DNA of 64,000 nt from Ahaetulla prasina (taxonomy: Eukaryota; Chordata; Lepidosauria; Squamata; Colubridae), in the NCBI RefSeq assembly GCF_028640845.1, contig NC_080539.1, forward strand, positions 371,363,733-371,427,732. Reading direction: 5' to 3'. Shown here piece after piece: positions 43,474 to 53,537 of this stretch (within the stretch, counting starts at the first letter, position 1; each line of letters opens with the position of its first letter). A program made the position numbers and the translations under genes. The notes beneath the pieces were generated by a model. That model did no database searches. It was not told the origin of the DNA and saw only the letters and a program-made list of their open reading frames with translations.

Positions 43474-43620
43474 TCGCCAGTTGCCGAGCTCCAGCCTTTT
43501 CATCCTGCGACGGATGAAAGATGCTGAAACGGTTGTAAGTGCGAGGAACCGCGGTCAGTCACGTTATTTGTTTATTTTTTTGCGCCGTTGTCATTTCGAA
43601 CAACCACTGGTCGTAAGTCA
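43474..43620. mobile_element. T1 fragment
   Basis: GCCAGTTGCCGAGCTCC, AACGGTTGTAAGTGCGAGG, CACTGGTCGTAAGTC. Confidence 0.6.
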
Positions 43621-43812
43621 TAACATAACATAACAACAGAGTTGGAAGGGACCTTGGAGGCCTTCTAGTCCAACCCCCTGCCCAGGCAGGAAACCCTACA
43701 CCATCTCAGTCAGATGGTTATCCAACATTTTCTTAAAAATTTCCAGTGTTGGAGCATTTACAACTTCTGCAGGCAAGTCGTTCCACTGATTAATTGTTCT
43801 AACTGTCAGAAA
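43621..43812 (-). mobile_element. CR1 LINE 3' end
   Basis: CR1 terminus and part of the RT C-terminus (minus: FLTVRTINQWNDLPAEVVNA), cut at 43812. Confidence 0.92.
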
Positions 43813-44282
43813 GTCGAGGAGGATCTGCAGGCAGATGGCAAAGAAAAGAGATTTGGGGCTTGACAAGTTGGTTTCGTGAAGTAACCGGAGGGGGGGGGGG
43901 GAAATATCTGCTTTTTCGTCAAATTGTTCATCGGGAAAAGGTGCTAAGAGCCACCTCCGCGTATTCGGGCGACCTGAATTTAACACGACTCTCCCTCCTA
44001 CGAGGAGACAAAAGAGACCAGAGGTGATTGTGTGGGAACCTCTATGCATGCGCAAACGCGGAGGATGAAAGGGAAAACTCCAGAAAGTGAGATTTTTAGG
44101 TCTTGAAGATGGGCTGTCATGGAGGCAAGATCTGCCTTTTGTCACAAAAGGCCTTGAAATGATGGCCGGCTTTAAGGCGGGGTGAAGAGGGGAAGGCTGG
44201 AAGAGAGCTTCCGCTTCCCTGCTTTGGATCTCTTTGAGGGGAAGTAGAAGGTAGAAGGTATGTAGAACAGAAGGGAAGGTGG
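43813..44282. other. Apparently single-copy DNA
   Basis: A G12 run near 43890; nothing else recognised. Confidence 0.3.
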
Positions 44283-44577
44283 AAGCGGTTCGAATCCCTA
44301 ACGCCATGTAACGGGGTGAGCTCCCGTGACTTGTCCCAGCTTCTGCCAACCTAGCAGTTCGAAAGCAGGTAAAAAACACAAGTAGAAAAAATAGGGACCA
44401 CCTTTGGTGGGAAGGTAACAGCGTTCCGTGCGCCTTTGGCGTTGAGTCATGCCGGCCACATGACCATGGAGACGTCTTCGGACAGCGCTGGCTCTTCGGC
44501 TTTGAAACGGAGATGAGCACCGCCCCCCTAGAGTCGGGAACGGGTAGCACGTTTGTGCGAGGGGAACCTTTACCTTT
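44283..44577 (+). mobile_element. tRNA-derived SINE (ATGCCGGCCACATGACC body)
   Basis: Second copy of the family at 20695-21030, starting in the B box GGTTCGAATCCCTAACG and ending GAACCTTTACCTTTA. It includes GGAGACGTCTTCGGACAGCG and GAGTCGGGAACGGGTAGCAC. Confidence 0.83.
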
Positions 44578-44810
44578 AGAAGGTAAATGGACCCAGTGAT
44601 AGGAGGTGAGTGTGGCAGAGGAGGTGGTGGTTAAGAGTGTCTGGAAACCTGGCTTTTTGCCCAGGGGGAATGTGGGGAAGGGGCTGTTAGGGGGTTTGCA
44701 AAAGTTGGCAAATAAGGTTTCTCTGCAAACATCCTGCTTGCTTTGAGTTCTTTCTTCTTGTGGGTTTTAACACATCAGAGTCACAGGCTGGAGTCTTAAT
44801 GGATGGTTAG

Positions 44811-45908
44811 CTAGGAAGGAAGGAAGGAAGGAAGGAGGGAGGGAGGAAGGAGGGAGGGAGGGAGGGAGGGAGGAGGGAGAAGGAAGGAAGGAGGGGGGGA
44901 GGAGGGAAGGGAGGGAGGGAGGGAGGAAGGAAGGAAGGAGAGGGGGACAGGAAGGAAGGAAGAAAAAGGAGGAAAGGAAGGAAGGAAAAGGAAGACAGGA
45001 AAGAAGGGAAGGAAGGAAGATAAAGAGGAAGGACAGGAAGAAATGAAGGAAAAGAAGAGGAGAGAAGGAAGGAAGAATGGAAGAATGGAGGCCAGGAAGG
45101 AAAAAGGGAGACAGGAAAGAAAGGAAGGAAAGAAGGAAGGAAGAGAGAGAAGGCAGGAAGGAAGAAGAAAGGAGGAAGGAAGGAAGAAGGGGGACAGGAA
45201 GGAAGGAAAGAAGAAAAGAAGAGGGGAAAAGGAAGGAAGGAAGGAAAAGGAGACAGGAAAGAAAGGAAGGAAAGAAGGAAGAAAAAGAGGAGAAGACAGG
45301 AAGGAAGAAGGGAGGAAGGAAGGAAGAAGAGAGGGACAGGAAGGAAGGAAGGACAGAAAGAAGAAAAAGAAGAGGGGGAAAAGGGAAGGAAGGACAAAGG
45401 GAGACAGGAAAGAAGGGAAGGAAGGAAGGAAGGAGAGAGGGTGAGAAAGGAGGAGTGGGAGAGAAAGAAGAGGAGAGAAGGAAGGAAGAATGGAAGAATG
45501 GAGGCCAGGAAGGAAAAAGGGAGACAGGAAAGAAAGGAAGGAAAGAAGGAAGGAAAAAGAGAGAGAAGGCAGGAAGGAAAGAAAGAAAAAGGGAGGAAGG
45601 AAGGAAGAAGAGGGGGACAGGAAGGAAGGAAAGAAGAAAAAGAAGAGGGGGAAAAGGGAAGGAAGGAAGGAAAAAGGGAGACAGGAAAGAAAGGAAGGAA
45701 AGAAGGAAGAAAAAAGAGGGAGAAGACAGGAAGGAAAGAAAGGGAGGAAGGAAGGAAGAAGAGAGGGACAGGAAGGAAGGAAGGACAGAAAGAAGAAAAA
45801 GAAGAGGGGGAAAAGGGAAGGAAGGACAAAGGGAGACAGGAAAGAAGGGAAGGAAGGAAGGAAGGAGAGAGGGTGAGAAAGGAGGAGTGGGAGAGAAAGA
45901 AGAGAAGA
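44811..45908. repeat. Purine tract with a 413-bp tandem duplication
   Basis: About 1.1 kb almost all A/G. A unit starting AGAAGAGGAGAGAAGGAAGG is present at about 45053 and 45467, each ending GGTGAGAAAGGAGGAGTGGG, so a roughly 413-bp block is duplicated in tandem. Confidence 0.96.
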
Positions 45909-46805
45909 AGAAATCGTTCCCAGGCTTCCTTCAGCAAAAGCAAAATGCTATTTTCTGAAAACAACAAAGAAGACCCAGCGAGACTAAAGATGGAGAAAGG
46001 GCCCTTGGGGAAAAGAAAGAAAAAAAAAACCACACCAAAATAAAAATCAGAGCAGCTTCTGTTTGGCCAGCCAAGGCATCATTGACCGCCAGGCAGCATC
46101 TCGGTTCCTGTCCTCACGCTCCCCTCCAAACCGCTCTGCCCGAATGAGAAGTGGACAATGCACAATGCGGGGGTGCCTCCATGCGCCGAAGCCGCCTCTC
46201 CTGCCTGCAAAAGAGCGCTGGCGGGCACGGCAAACAATTTATTCTTTCAAGCAGGGCGCGGGCAGCTGGGTGCCCCTCTTGTCGCCTCCAGGAGCTAAAA
46301 AGGAATGAAAAAAAATCTCTGGGACAATGCACGGTCTCTTCGGAGGGGCCTCTGAATTAGCGCGAAGAACGCTTGTGGCCGTTTTCAAAAAAGGGGGACC
46401 GTGAAATAAATTGGCCCCTTCTTCCCACCGCCGACGTCCCTTCTCGGCCTCTCGAAAAAAACAGCCTGGCTGCAGCAAAAGCGGCCCTTGCAAATTGGCT
46501 GGACCAAACGGTTGGGATTCTGCGCTTTTTGGCCCCGGGGTGGCGGGGTGGGGGGGTGTTAAGGCAGGCTGGGAGGGAGGCAAAGAGGCTCGCGGGGTCC
46601 AGAAAAATAGGATGGGGGACGTTTGTTTGGTGGCCCACGAGGACGGGAGGGAACCGATTCTAGCTCGCCGCTTGCTGCAGAAACCTGGGTTTTATGCCTC
46701 GGAGCACACAATGAGGACTAGAAACTCTGCTCTTCAAGCTGAACCCAGTCTAGTGGACATTACCAACAACCACCTTGCTTAGCCCCAGAAATTTGGGGGC
46801 TTTCC
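45909..46805. other. GC-richer single-copy segment in PTPRS intron A
   Basis: 46060-46760 is rich in CpG and GC compared with its surroundings (for example GCGCCGAAGCCGCC, GGGGTGGCGGGGTGGGGGGG). It lacks recognised repeats and sits between two giant purine/pyrimidine tracts. It is a possible regulatory segment; there is no direct evidence of promoter function. Confidence 0.4.
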
Positions 46806-47603
46806 CCCTTTTTCATTTGTCCTTCCTTTCTTCCTCCCTTCCTTCCTTCCCTCCCTATTTCCTTCCTTTTTTCCTCTCCTCCTTCCTCCCTTCTTCCCTC
46901 TTTCTCTCTTCCTTCCTTCATCCTTTTCTATTTCCTTCCCTTCTCCCTCCCCTCCTTCTCCTTCCTTCCTTCTTTCCTTCTTTCCTTCTTCCCTCCCTTT
47001 CTCTCTCTCCCTCCCTCCCTCCCCTGCTTCTCCTCCTCCTTCCTTCCTTCCTCCTTCTCTTCCCCCCTCCCCTCCTTTTCCTTCCTTCCTTCCTTCCTTC
47101 CTTTTTCCTCCCCTTCTTCTCCTTCCTCCCTCCCTCTTTCTTCGTTCTTCCTTCCTCCTCCTCTTTCTCTCTTTCTTCCTTCCTCCTGCTTCTCCTCCTT
47201 TTTCCTTCCTTCCTTCCTATTTCCTTCCTTTTTCCTCTCCTCCTCCTTCTTCCTCCCTTCTTCCTTCTTCCTTCCTTCCTCCTCTCTCTCTCTTCTTTCC
47301 TTCCTTCCTCCGTTTCTCCTTCTTCTCCTATTCCTTCCTTCCTTCCCTATTTCCTTCCTTTTTTCCTCTCCTCCTCCCTCCCTCCCTCTTTCTCCCTTTC
47401 TTCCTTCATCCTTTTCTATTTCCTTCCTTCCTCCCTCCCCTACTTTTCCTTCCTTCTCCCCTCCCCTGCTTCTCCTTCTCCTTCTCCTCCTTTTTCCTTC
47501 CTTCCTTCCTTCCTTCCTTCCTTCCTTCCTTCCTTCCTTCCTTCCTTCCTTTCTGCCTTCTTTCCTTCCTTCCTTCCTTCCCTTTCCCCTCCTCTCCTCT
47601 TAA
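46806..47603. repeat. Pyrimidine tract (CCTT/CTCC)n in PTPRS intron A
   Basis: About 800 bp nearly all C/T; recurring block CCTATTTCCTTCCTTTTTTC at 46855, 47217 and 47350 suggests a complex unit. It ends with a pure (CCTT)n of about 80 bp. Confidence 0.97.
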
Positions 47604-47661
47604 ATTGCTGCCGTTAAGAAACACCCATGTCGGCAAGGCATCTGAGCTGTTATTCCAATCA

Positions 47662-47684
47662 CAGGCAGTCCTGGTCTTACAACC
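47662..47684. mobile_element. T1 terminal fragment
   Basis: CAGGCAGTCCTGGTCTTACA, cut by the L2 tail. Confidence 0.6.
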
Positions 47685-48404
47685 GTTTATTTATTTATTT
47701 ATTTATTTATCACATTTCTATACCGCCCTTCTCCGAAGACTCAGGGCGGTTTACAGCCAAAATCGCACAGAAACAAACATTTAAAAACATTATTAAAAAT
47801 CTAATTCAAAATTGGCCCAATAATTTTAAAAACTTAATAAAATTATAAAATAAACCCTAATAAAACCATCCATGTTAAAATTGCGATTAGGCCAACCCTG
47901 CATGATGGAAGAAGAAAGTCTTAAGCTCGCGCTTAAAGGCCCGGAGGTCATGGAAGAAGGCGTAGCCCCAGAGGTAGCTCATTCCAGAGGGCAGGTGCCC
48001 CCACAGAGAAGGCTCTCCCCCTGGGAGCCGCCAGTCGGCATTGTTTGGCTGATGGCACCCTGAGGAGACCCTCCCTATGGGAGCGCACAGGTCGATAGGA
48101 GGCTATTGGTGGCAGCAGGCGGTCCCGTAAGTAACCCGGTCCCAAGCCATGGAGCGCTTTAAAGGAGAGAACCAACACCTTGAATTGCACCCGGAAGACC
48201 ACCGGTAACCAGTGCAGCCTGCGCAGGAGAGGTGTTATATGGGAGCTACGAGACGCTCCCTCTATCCCCCGCGCAGCTGCATTCTGGATCAGTTGGAGCC
48301 TCTGGGTGCTCTTCAAGGGGTTGGTTGAAGAAGGCACAGGTCCACAGCATAGTCCTTTCGGCAGTTCCAAGGCGGCTCCACACCCATTTGCGCCACTCGG
48401 GTGA
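47685..48404 (-). pseudogene. L2-clade LINE 3' end (ORF2 C-terminus)
   Basis: Minus frame with SLHWLPVVFRVQFKVLVLSF, KALHGLGPGYLRDRLL, and WNELPLGLRLLP, then 3' UTR and (AAAT)n tail at 47685. Confidence 0.9.
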
Positions 48405-48625
48405 CCCTGAGGGTGCAGATTAAACCTCCAAGTGGCCTCAGCTACCCTCTCAAAGGATGCAAATGACCAGCCGTCTGCAAGGAGTATCAATCCTTCCATT
48501 TCCCCACCATCCAGTCCGAGCGGAAGAAGCTTCTTATTCAAAGAAAACGAAAGGAAGTCCAGTTGCTTCTGGAAAAAGGCACCTCTGGAACAATCTTGAC
48601 CTGGATGACTGAGAATCTCCCGTTG
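48405..48625 (+). mobile_element. PLE2 (Penelope terminal) fragment
   Basis: AGGATGCAAATGACCAGCCG, GAAGAAGCTTCTT, GGAAGTCCAGTTGCTTCTGG and TGACCTGGATGACTGAGAAT, colinear with 51225-51620. The GATGAGAAGCGAAACG core is deleted. Confidence 0.78.
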
Positions 48626-49364
48626 ATTTGACTAGCCATTGGGTTGGAACCAGGGGTGAAATGCTCCCGGTTCAGACCAGCTCGCCCGATCCGGTAGTGA
48701 TGGCGGCTGATGGTTTGGAGAACCGGTAGCAAAAATCCCTGCTCCCCCGCCCCGCCTCTGCTGAGCCAAACCATCATCAGAGGTTTGGTGTTTTTTTTTA
48801 CTTTTAAAAGCATCTTTTCTTCAGCTGAAAACGTGCCTTTAAAAGTTAAAAAAAAAAAAAGGATCCTGCGGCTCAGCTGAGATCGTCAGAGCCTTTAAAC
48901 TCTTTTTTTTAAAAAACAACCCCTTGGCCGAAGAGGTTGTAAAAACAAAAGGTTTTAAAAGGCTCCTCTGGGGATCCCAGCTGAGTTCCTCATCACCAGA
49001 ACCTTAAAAAACATGTTTTCTACATGTTAAAAACAATTATTTTAAGAGGTTCTGGGCTGCTATGAGGGAACTTCAGCTGAGATCGTCAGAGGAGCTTTTA
49101 AAATCTTTTTTTCCTCTGGCGATCCCAGAGGAGTTTCCTGATCCTCGCAGGCTTTTAAAATCACTTTTTAACAGCCCCCAGTTACAAGAGCCCCCACCCA
49201 TGCCCACCCAATGCCTCCTCCTCACTTACCTATAATTACTGCTCCTTTCGGGCTGGCAAAGCCATGCTTGACTTCAGCTACTGTAATCGGTTGCATCAGC
49301 TAGCAACTGACTATACCTGCCTAAAATCCATCTCCTCGTGAGCAACTGAATCTGCCTGCTTTGC

Positions 49365-49428
49365 TGGCTGAGGAACTCTGGGAGTTGAAGTCCACAAACC
49401 TTAAAGTTACTAAGGTTGGAGACCCCTG
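49365..49428. repeat. Half of a palindromic hAT element
   Basis: GGCTGAGGAACTCTGGGAGT..TTGGAGACCCCTG. Confidence 0.75.
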
Positions 49429-49548
49429 ATCTAAAAAATATAAATAAATAAAATAAAATATTTGTGTAGCTTTCTGAGATTTGGTATGTTTCTGTAGTGT
49501 TTCACTCTAACTACCCAAACACACAAAATCTCACAAAGCTGTATGTGG

Positions 49549-49551
<3 letters not shown>

Positions 49552-49585
<34 letters not shown>
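49552..49585. repeat. (TG)n microsatellite
   Basis: About 17 TG units. Confidence 0.95.
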
Positions 49586-49588
<3 letters not shown>

Positions 49589-49697
49589 CAGTTGTGTTGT
49601 GTTGTGTGTAAAGTGTGAGGTTCCTGCTTGTTGCAGGGGCCATTTTGAGTGAAGTGCAGCTGTTTTTATATTGTGTGTGAGTCAGTTGTGGTTTTTT

Positions 49698-49924
49698 TTT
49701 AATTATTTATTTATTTTATTCGATTTTTATACCGCCCTTCTCCCGAAGGACTCAGGTCAGTGTACAGCCATATAAAAAATCCACAATATACACATTAAAA
49801 CAAGATTAAAACAAAACATATTACAAGGTGGCCGGAATTTAAAAGCAATTTAACAAACCTTAAAATATAAATTACCCCAATTAAAATTTAATAAAACTTT
49901 TAAGCCTGTCCCGCTTGAATAAAT
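49698..49924 (-). mobile_element. L2-clade LINE 3' tail
   Basis: ATACCGCCCTTCTCCCGAAG at the left and CCTGTCCCGCTTGAATAAAT at the right (minus: FIQAG-type C-terminus remnant). Confidence 0.85.
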
Positions 49925-50196
49925 AATAAATAATAAATTCAAATTTAATTTGAATTTATATCCCGCCCTTCTCCGAAGACTCAGGGCGGCTTACATTGTG
50001 TTAAGCAATAGTCTTCATCCATTTGTATATTATATACAAAGTCAACTTATTGCCCCCAACAATCTGGGTGCTCATTTTACCTACCTTATAAAGGATGGAA
50101 GGCTGAGTCAACCTTGGGCCTGGTGGGACTAGAACCTGCAGTAATTGCAAGCAGCTGCTGTTAATAACAGACTTAGTCTGCTGAGCCACCAGAGGT
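49925..50196 (-). mobile_element. tRNA-derived SINE with L2-like tail
   Basis: Complete minus copy; B-box complement GGGACTAGAACC at 50125. Confidence 0.9.
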
Positions 50197-50645
50197 GTTG
50201 TGTTGTGTTGTGTTGTATGTGTGTAAAGTGTGAAAGTTGGTTTTTGAGCTTTTTGTGGCTGTGAGGTTCCTGTTTGTTGCAGGGGCCATTTTGGATGAGG
50301 TACAGCTGCTTTTACATTGTGTATGAGTCAGTTGTGTTGTGTTGTGTGTGTGTAAAGTGTGAAAGTTGGTTTTTGGTATCACTTTATTGTTTTGTATACT
50401 TTGTTCATTATTTTTATTATTTATTGTTATTGGCCACACCCACCCAGTCATCTGACCACCAAGCCACGCCCACCAATTAAGCCACGCCCACAGAAATGGT
50501 AGGGAAAATTTTTAGATTTCACCCCTGGGTAGAACCGGTGCCGGAATACCAAATCAGACTCGGAAGCCTTAAGAAAGACTCTTTATACCTGCCTGAGTGA
50601 GACCACACACACACAAACACACACACACACACACACACATATATG

Positions 50646-51035
50646 TAGGTCTTTGGTTATTCGGGTTTTCTCCCGCGTAAAATTGGAAGTGTCTTGGCGA
50701 CGTTTCGACGAAGTCCCATTCGTCATCTTCAGGCTAGGTGTTTTACAGCTTCGTGCTTCTAGGAGAAATGTGTGATTGCAGCATCCAAACCCCCAACCAA
50801 ACCCCCAACCAATCAGAACACACCTCCACCCAATCAGAACACAGCCAAGCTCCCAACCAATCAGTTCAAACCCCCACTAGCAGTTAAAAGGAAGAAACAG
50901 CTGCGATCACACATTGCTCCTAGAAGCACGAAGCTGAAAACACCCAGCCTGAAGATGACGAATGGGATTTCGTCGAAACGTCACCAAGACACTTCCAATT
51001 TTACACAGGAGAAAACCCGAATAACCAAAGACCTA
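50646..51035. mobile_element. PLE1 element, internally deleted
   Basis: Inverted termini (GTCTTTGGTTATTCGGGTTT and AAACCCGAATAACCAAAGAC) surround a short remnant of the Pro-rich frame (PPTNQNTPPPNQNTAKL). It is flanked by (CA)n on the left and (GTAG)n-(GATA)n on the right. Confidence 0.8.
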
Positions 51036-51065
51036 GATAGGTAGGTAGGTAGGTAGGTAGGTAGG

Positions 51066-51149
<84 letters not shown>

Positions 51150-51150
51150 G
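51036..51150. repeat. (GTAG)n-(GATA)n microsatellite seeded beside PLE1
   Basis: About 7 GTAG and more than 20 GATA units, then degenerate GATATAGA to 51217. Confidence 0.96.
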
Positions 51151-51219
51151 GGGATAGAGAGATATAGATAGAGATATAGAGATAGAGATAGAGATATAGA
51201 TATAGATGTAGATGTAGAT

Positions 51220-51620
51220 ATGGTTCCTGTAGGTGATCCTGAGGACACAGACAAACCTCCAAATGGCCTCAATGACTCTCTAAAAAGGATGCAAATGACC
51301 AGCTGTCTGCCAGGAGTACAAATCCTACCATTCCCTCCTCCCCCATCTAGTCAGAACCGAAGAAGCTTCTTGGAGGAGAAGCGAAACGTCTTCAAAGAAA
51401 AAAAACCCAGAAAAGTCCAGTGGCCTCTTGATAAAAGCACCTTTGGGATAACCTGGATCAGGGGTCTCCAACCGTGTCAACTTTAAGACTTGTGAACTTC
51501 AACTCTCAGAGTTCCTCAGCCAGCAAAGCTGGCTGAGGTACTCTGGGAGTTGCAGTCCACAAGTCTTAAAGTTGACACGGTTGGAGACCCCTGACCTGGA
51601 TGACTGACAATCTCTAGAGA
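51220..51620 (+). mobile_element. PLE2 (Penelope terminal) copy split by a hAT element
   Basis: AAAGGATGCAAATGACCAGC, GAAGAAGCTTCTTGGAGGAG, AAGCGAAACGTCTTC, GTCCAGTGGCCTCTTG, then ACCTGGAT, the hAT insertion, and ACCTGGATGACTGACAATCT. Confidence 0.83.
51459..51593. mobile_element. 135-bp palindromic hAT-type MITE with perfect target duplication
   Basis: The ends are CAGGGGTCTCCAACC and GGTTGGAGACCCCTG, with the duplication ACCTGGAT at 51451-51458 and 51594-51601. The whole element is one inverted repeat centred on CAGCCAGCAAAGCTGGCTG. Confidence 0.95.
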
Positions 51621-51912
51621 TGAGTTCTGGAGAAATCTAGGGACCATCTGTGGCTCGGTGTGTCGTGATGAACGCTCTTGAAGCGTGCCACGTAGACAGT
51701 TCTATTCTCGCAGGCTACAGTGTGGGGGAAGTGTGATTAAGGCGTGCTGGCTGTTATTGCAGGTTGCGGTTTCTAATCTAACATTCGCATTTATTTTTAG
51801 AAGATTTATTAAGCCTTAGCCCGAGAGTCCCGTTTTGCTTCAGAAAGCGGGAGGAGAGGTCAGCTGAGGCACCTTGGAAAAGCCATGAGACCTTGGCTGG
51901 TTTCCTTAAGAC

Positions 51913-52156
51913 AGGGGTCCCCAAACTTTCGGACCTCAGGGACCACTAAATTCATAATTTTAAATCCCGCGGACCACTAATATGATCTGCCTAAAGACCG
52001 GCTGGGTGGGCGTGGCTAGGTGGGCGTGGCCAATTTGACGTCACTCACGTCGAGGGGTGCCTCGCCAGCCTTTACTCGCCCCTCCCCTCCCAGCCACTCA
52101 TCGCCTGCCCACCTGGGCTCCTTAGGGCCCCAACAGGAAGTAGTTGTTGGAGCTAA
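51913..52156 (+). mobile_element. hAT-type element, left part, joined to an L2 fragment
   Basis: AGGGGTCCCCAAACTTTCGG through TTGTTGGAGCTAAGCAG, the same family and order as 59169-59380. It stops where the captured segment would continue and L2 endonuclease sequence begins. Confidence 0.82.
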
Positions 52157-53238
52157 GCAGTCACCATTGTGAATCCCTCTATGTGAGGTGGGGCCATAGG
52201 AATCAGTTGGGCTTGTTGATCGCATACCTGGCTCCTTGCTGCGTGACCACAGCCCTGCCCGAGCTGTTGGAGGTACTTGCCTCTGTGGCGGTTGAGACCC
52301 CCAGACTCATAGTCATGGGGGATTTCAACTTGCCATCGGCTGGCTTGCTATCGATTGCAGCTCGGGAGTTCCAGGCTTCCATGACGGCCTTGGACCTGAT
52401 TGGGGTAAATGATGGCCCCACGCACATGGGGGGAGGCACACTGGACCTGATTTATATCTCTGGACAGTGGTTAAATGATCTGGAACTAGATGATTTAGTA
52501 ACAGAACCGATGTCATGGTCCGATCATTTTCTCCTTCGACTAGACTTCCGAACCGCCATCCACCATCGCAGGGAGACGGAACCTATACGGTGGTTCCATC
52601 CCAGGCGCCTGATGGACCCTGAGAGGTTCCTGACGGAGCTCGGGCCATTCCCTGAGGATCTGGCCCACGGCACGACTGAGGAACTAGTTGCGGCCTGGGA
52701 GCGGGCCGCGGCTGGGGCCTTGGACCGTGTCGTGCCTTTGCGACCTCTGACCCGGCGCAGATCTCGTCTGGCCCCTTGGTTCTCCGAGGGGCTGAGGGAG
52801 ATGAACCCCGGAAGAAGACGTCTAGAGAGCACCTGGAGGTCCAGCCGTTCCGAAGCTGATCGGACACTAGTTAGGTCCTATTCTAGGACCTACCTAGTGG
52901 CAATGAGGGAGGCGAGGCGCTCATACGCCTCCACCCTCATTGCGTCGGCAGATAACCGCCCGGCCACCCTGTTTCGGGTGACCCGCTCCCTCCTTCATCA
53001 GGAGGTGCGGGATGACCCGTTGCAGGGACGTGCCGAGGAGTTTAGTGGTTATCTATACGATAAAATCGCTCAGCTCCGGGATGGTCTGGACCGAAATTGG
53101 GATGATCCAAGCGAGGGAGAGGAGACACGTCTTGTTGAGTCCATTTGGGATGAGTTTGACCCTGTGGCTCCCGAGGACGTGGACAGGTTGTTGGGGAGGC
53201 TTCACGCCACTACATGTTTACTGGAGTCCATTAAATGA
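52157..53238 (+). pseudogene. L2-clade endonuclease fragment, uninterrupted frame, sense to PTPRS
   Basis: The plus frame 52144-53238 (364 codons) carries the L2 AP-endonuclease C-terminal part: SLYVRWGHRNQLGLLIAYLA, VMGDFNLPSAGL, GGGTLDLIYISGQW, MSWSDHFLLRLDF, then the linker to the RT (YASTLIASADNRPATLFRVT). It matches the middle of the 591-codon frame at 26368-28143. Both ends are cut: the catalytic N-terminus and the entire RT are absent, and there is no 3' tail, so it is not a simple 5'-truncated insertion. The last codon lies 100 bases before the exon at 53338. Confidence 0.9.
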
Positions 53239-53337
53239 CACGCAGGGGACTCTGCTAAACCAATCTTTCAACTTATCTAAAGTCTGCGTTGTTTTTGTTT
53301 CTCTCCCCCTCCCCCCGTCCCCCATCCGTGGCCACAG

Positions 53338-53483
53338 GCCCCCCACAGTTCATCAAGCATCCCGTGGATCAGATTGGGGTGTCGGGAGGCGTGGCGTCCT
53401 TCGTGTGCCAAGCGACGGGAGACCCCAAACCCCGAGTCACCTGGAACAAGAAAGGAAAGAAAGTGAACTCACAGCGGTTTGAG
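53338..53483 (+). CDS. PTPRS: PTPRS exon, first half of Ig domain 1 (residues 28-76)
   Basis: A polypyrimidine tract ending in CCACAG precedes the exon, and the donor is GAG|GTAAGA. With the base carried from 40687 it encodes 49 residues starting [18 protein letters not shown]. It contains the first Ig cysteine (residue 51, in SFVCQATG), the core tryptophan (VTW) and the basic patch KKGKK (residues 65-69). In sigma, delta and LAR receptors this lysine loop binds heparan and chondroitin sulfate chains. [12 protein letters not shown] with [17 protein letters not shown] matches PTPRS as I know it better than PTPRD (VSNQRFE) or PTPRF (TWMKKGKKVSSQ). No stop or frameshift is present. The exon lies only about 100 bases after an L2 fragment. 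Confidence 0.96.
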
Positions 53484-53537
53484 GTAAGATAACAAAACTA
53501 ATAAGAGTTGGAAGGGGTCTTAAGAGGGCTTCTAGTT

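Larger units (their letters stand above)
48651..50527. mobile_element. 1.9-kb hAT-type element with nested L2 and SINE
   Basis: The ends are CAGGGGTGAAATGCTCCCGG and AGATTTCACCCCTG, with imperfect 8-bp flanks (GTTGGAAC and GGTAGAAC). The interior holds repeated GATCCCAGCTGAG / CTCAGCTGAGATCGTCAGAG blocks, CCACGCCCACCAA repeats, an L2 tail and a SINE. No transposase frame. Confidence 0.75.
40688..53337 (+). other. PTPRS: PTPRS intron A (between signal-peptide and Ig1 exons)
   Basis: This 12.65-kb intron is bounded by GTAAGT and CCACAG, phase 1. It contains a hairpin, a solo LTR, T1 copies, purine tracts at 42.5-43.1 and 44.8-45.9 kb, a pyrimidine tract at 46.8-47.6 kb, L2, SINE, hAT and PLE copies. 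A large intron after the signal-peptide exon is usual for this receptor family. Confidence 0.9.

Noticed and set aside
44807..46033. 408-codon minus frame and several Lys/Glu/Arg plus frames
   Set aside because: Composition by-product of the GGAA tract; periodicity follows the DNA repeat.
46775..47617. 280-codon plus frame
   Set aside because: Pyrimidine tract, not a gene.
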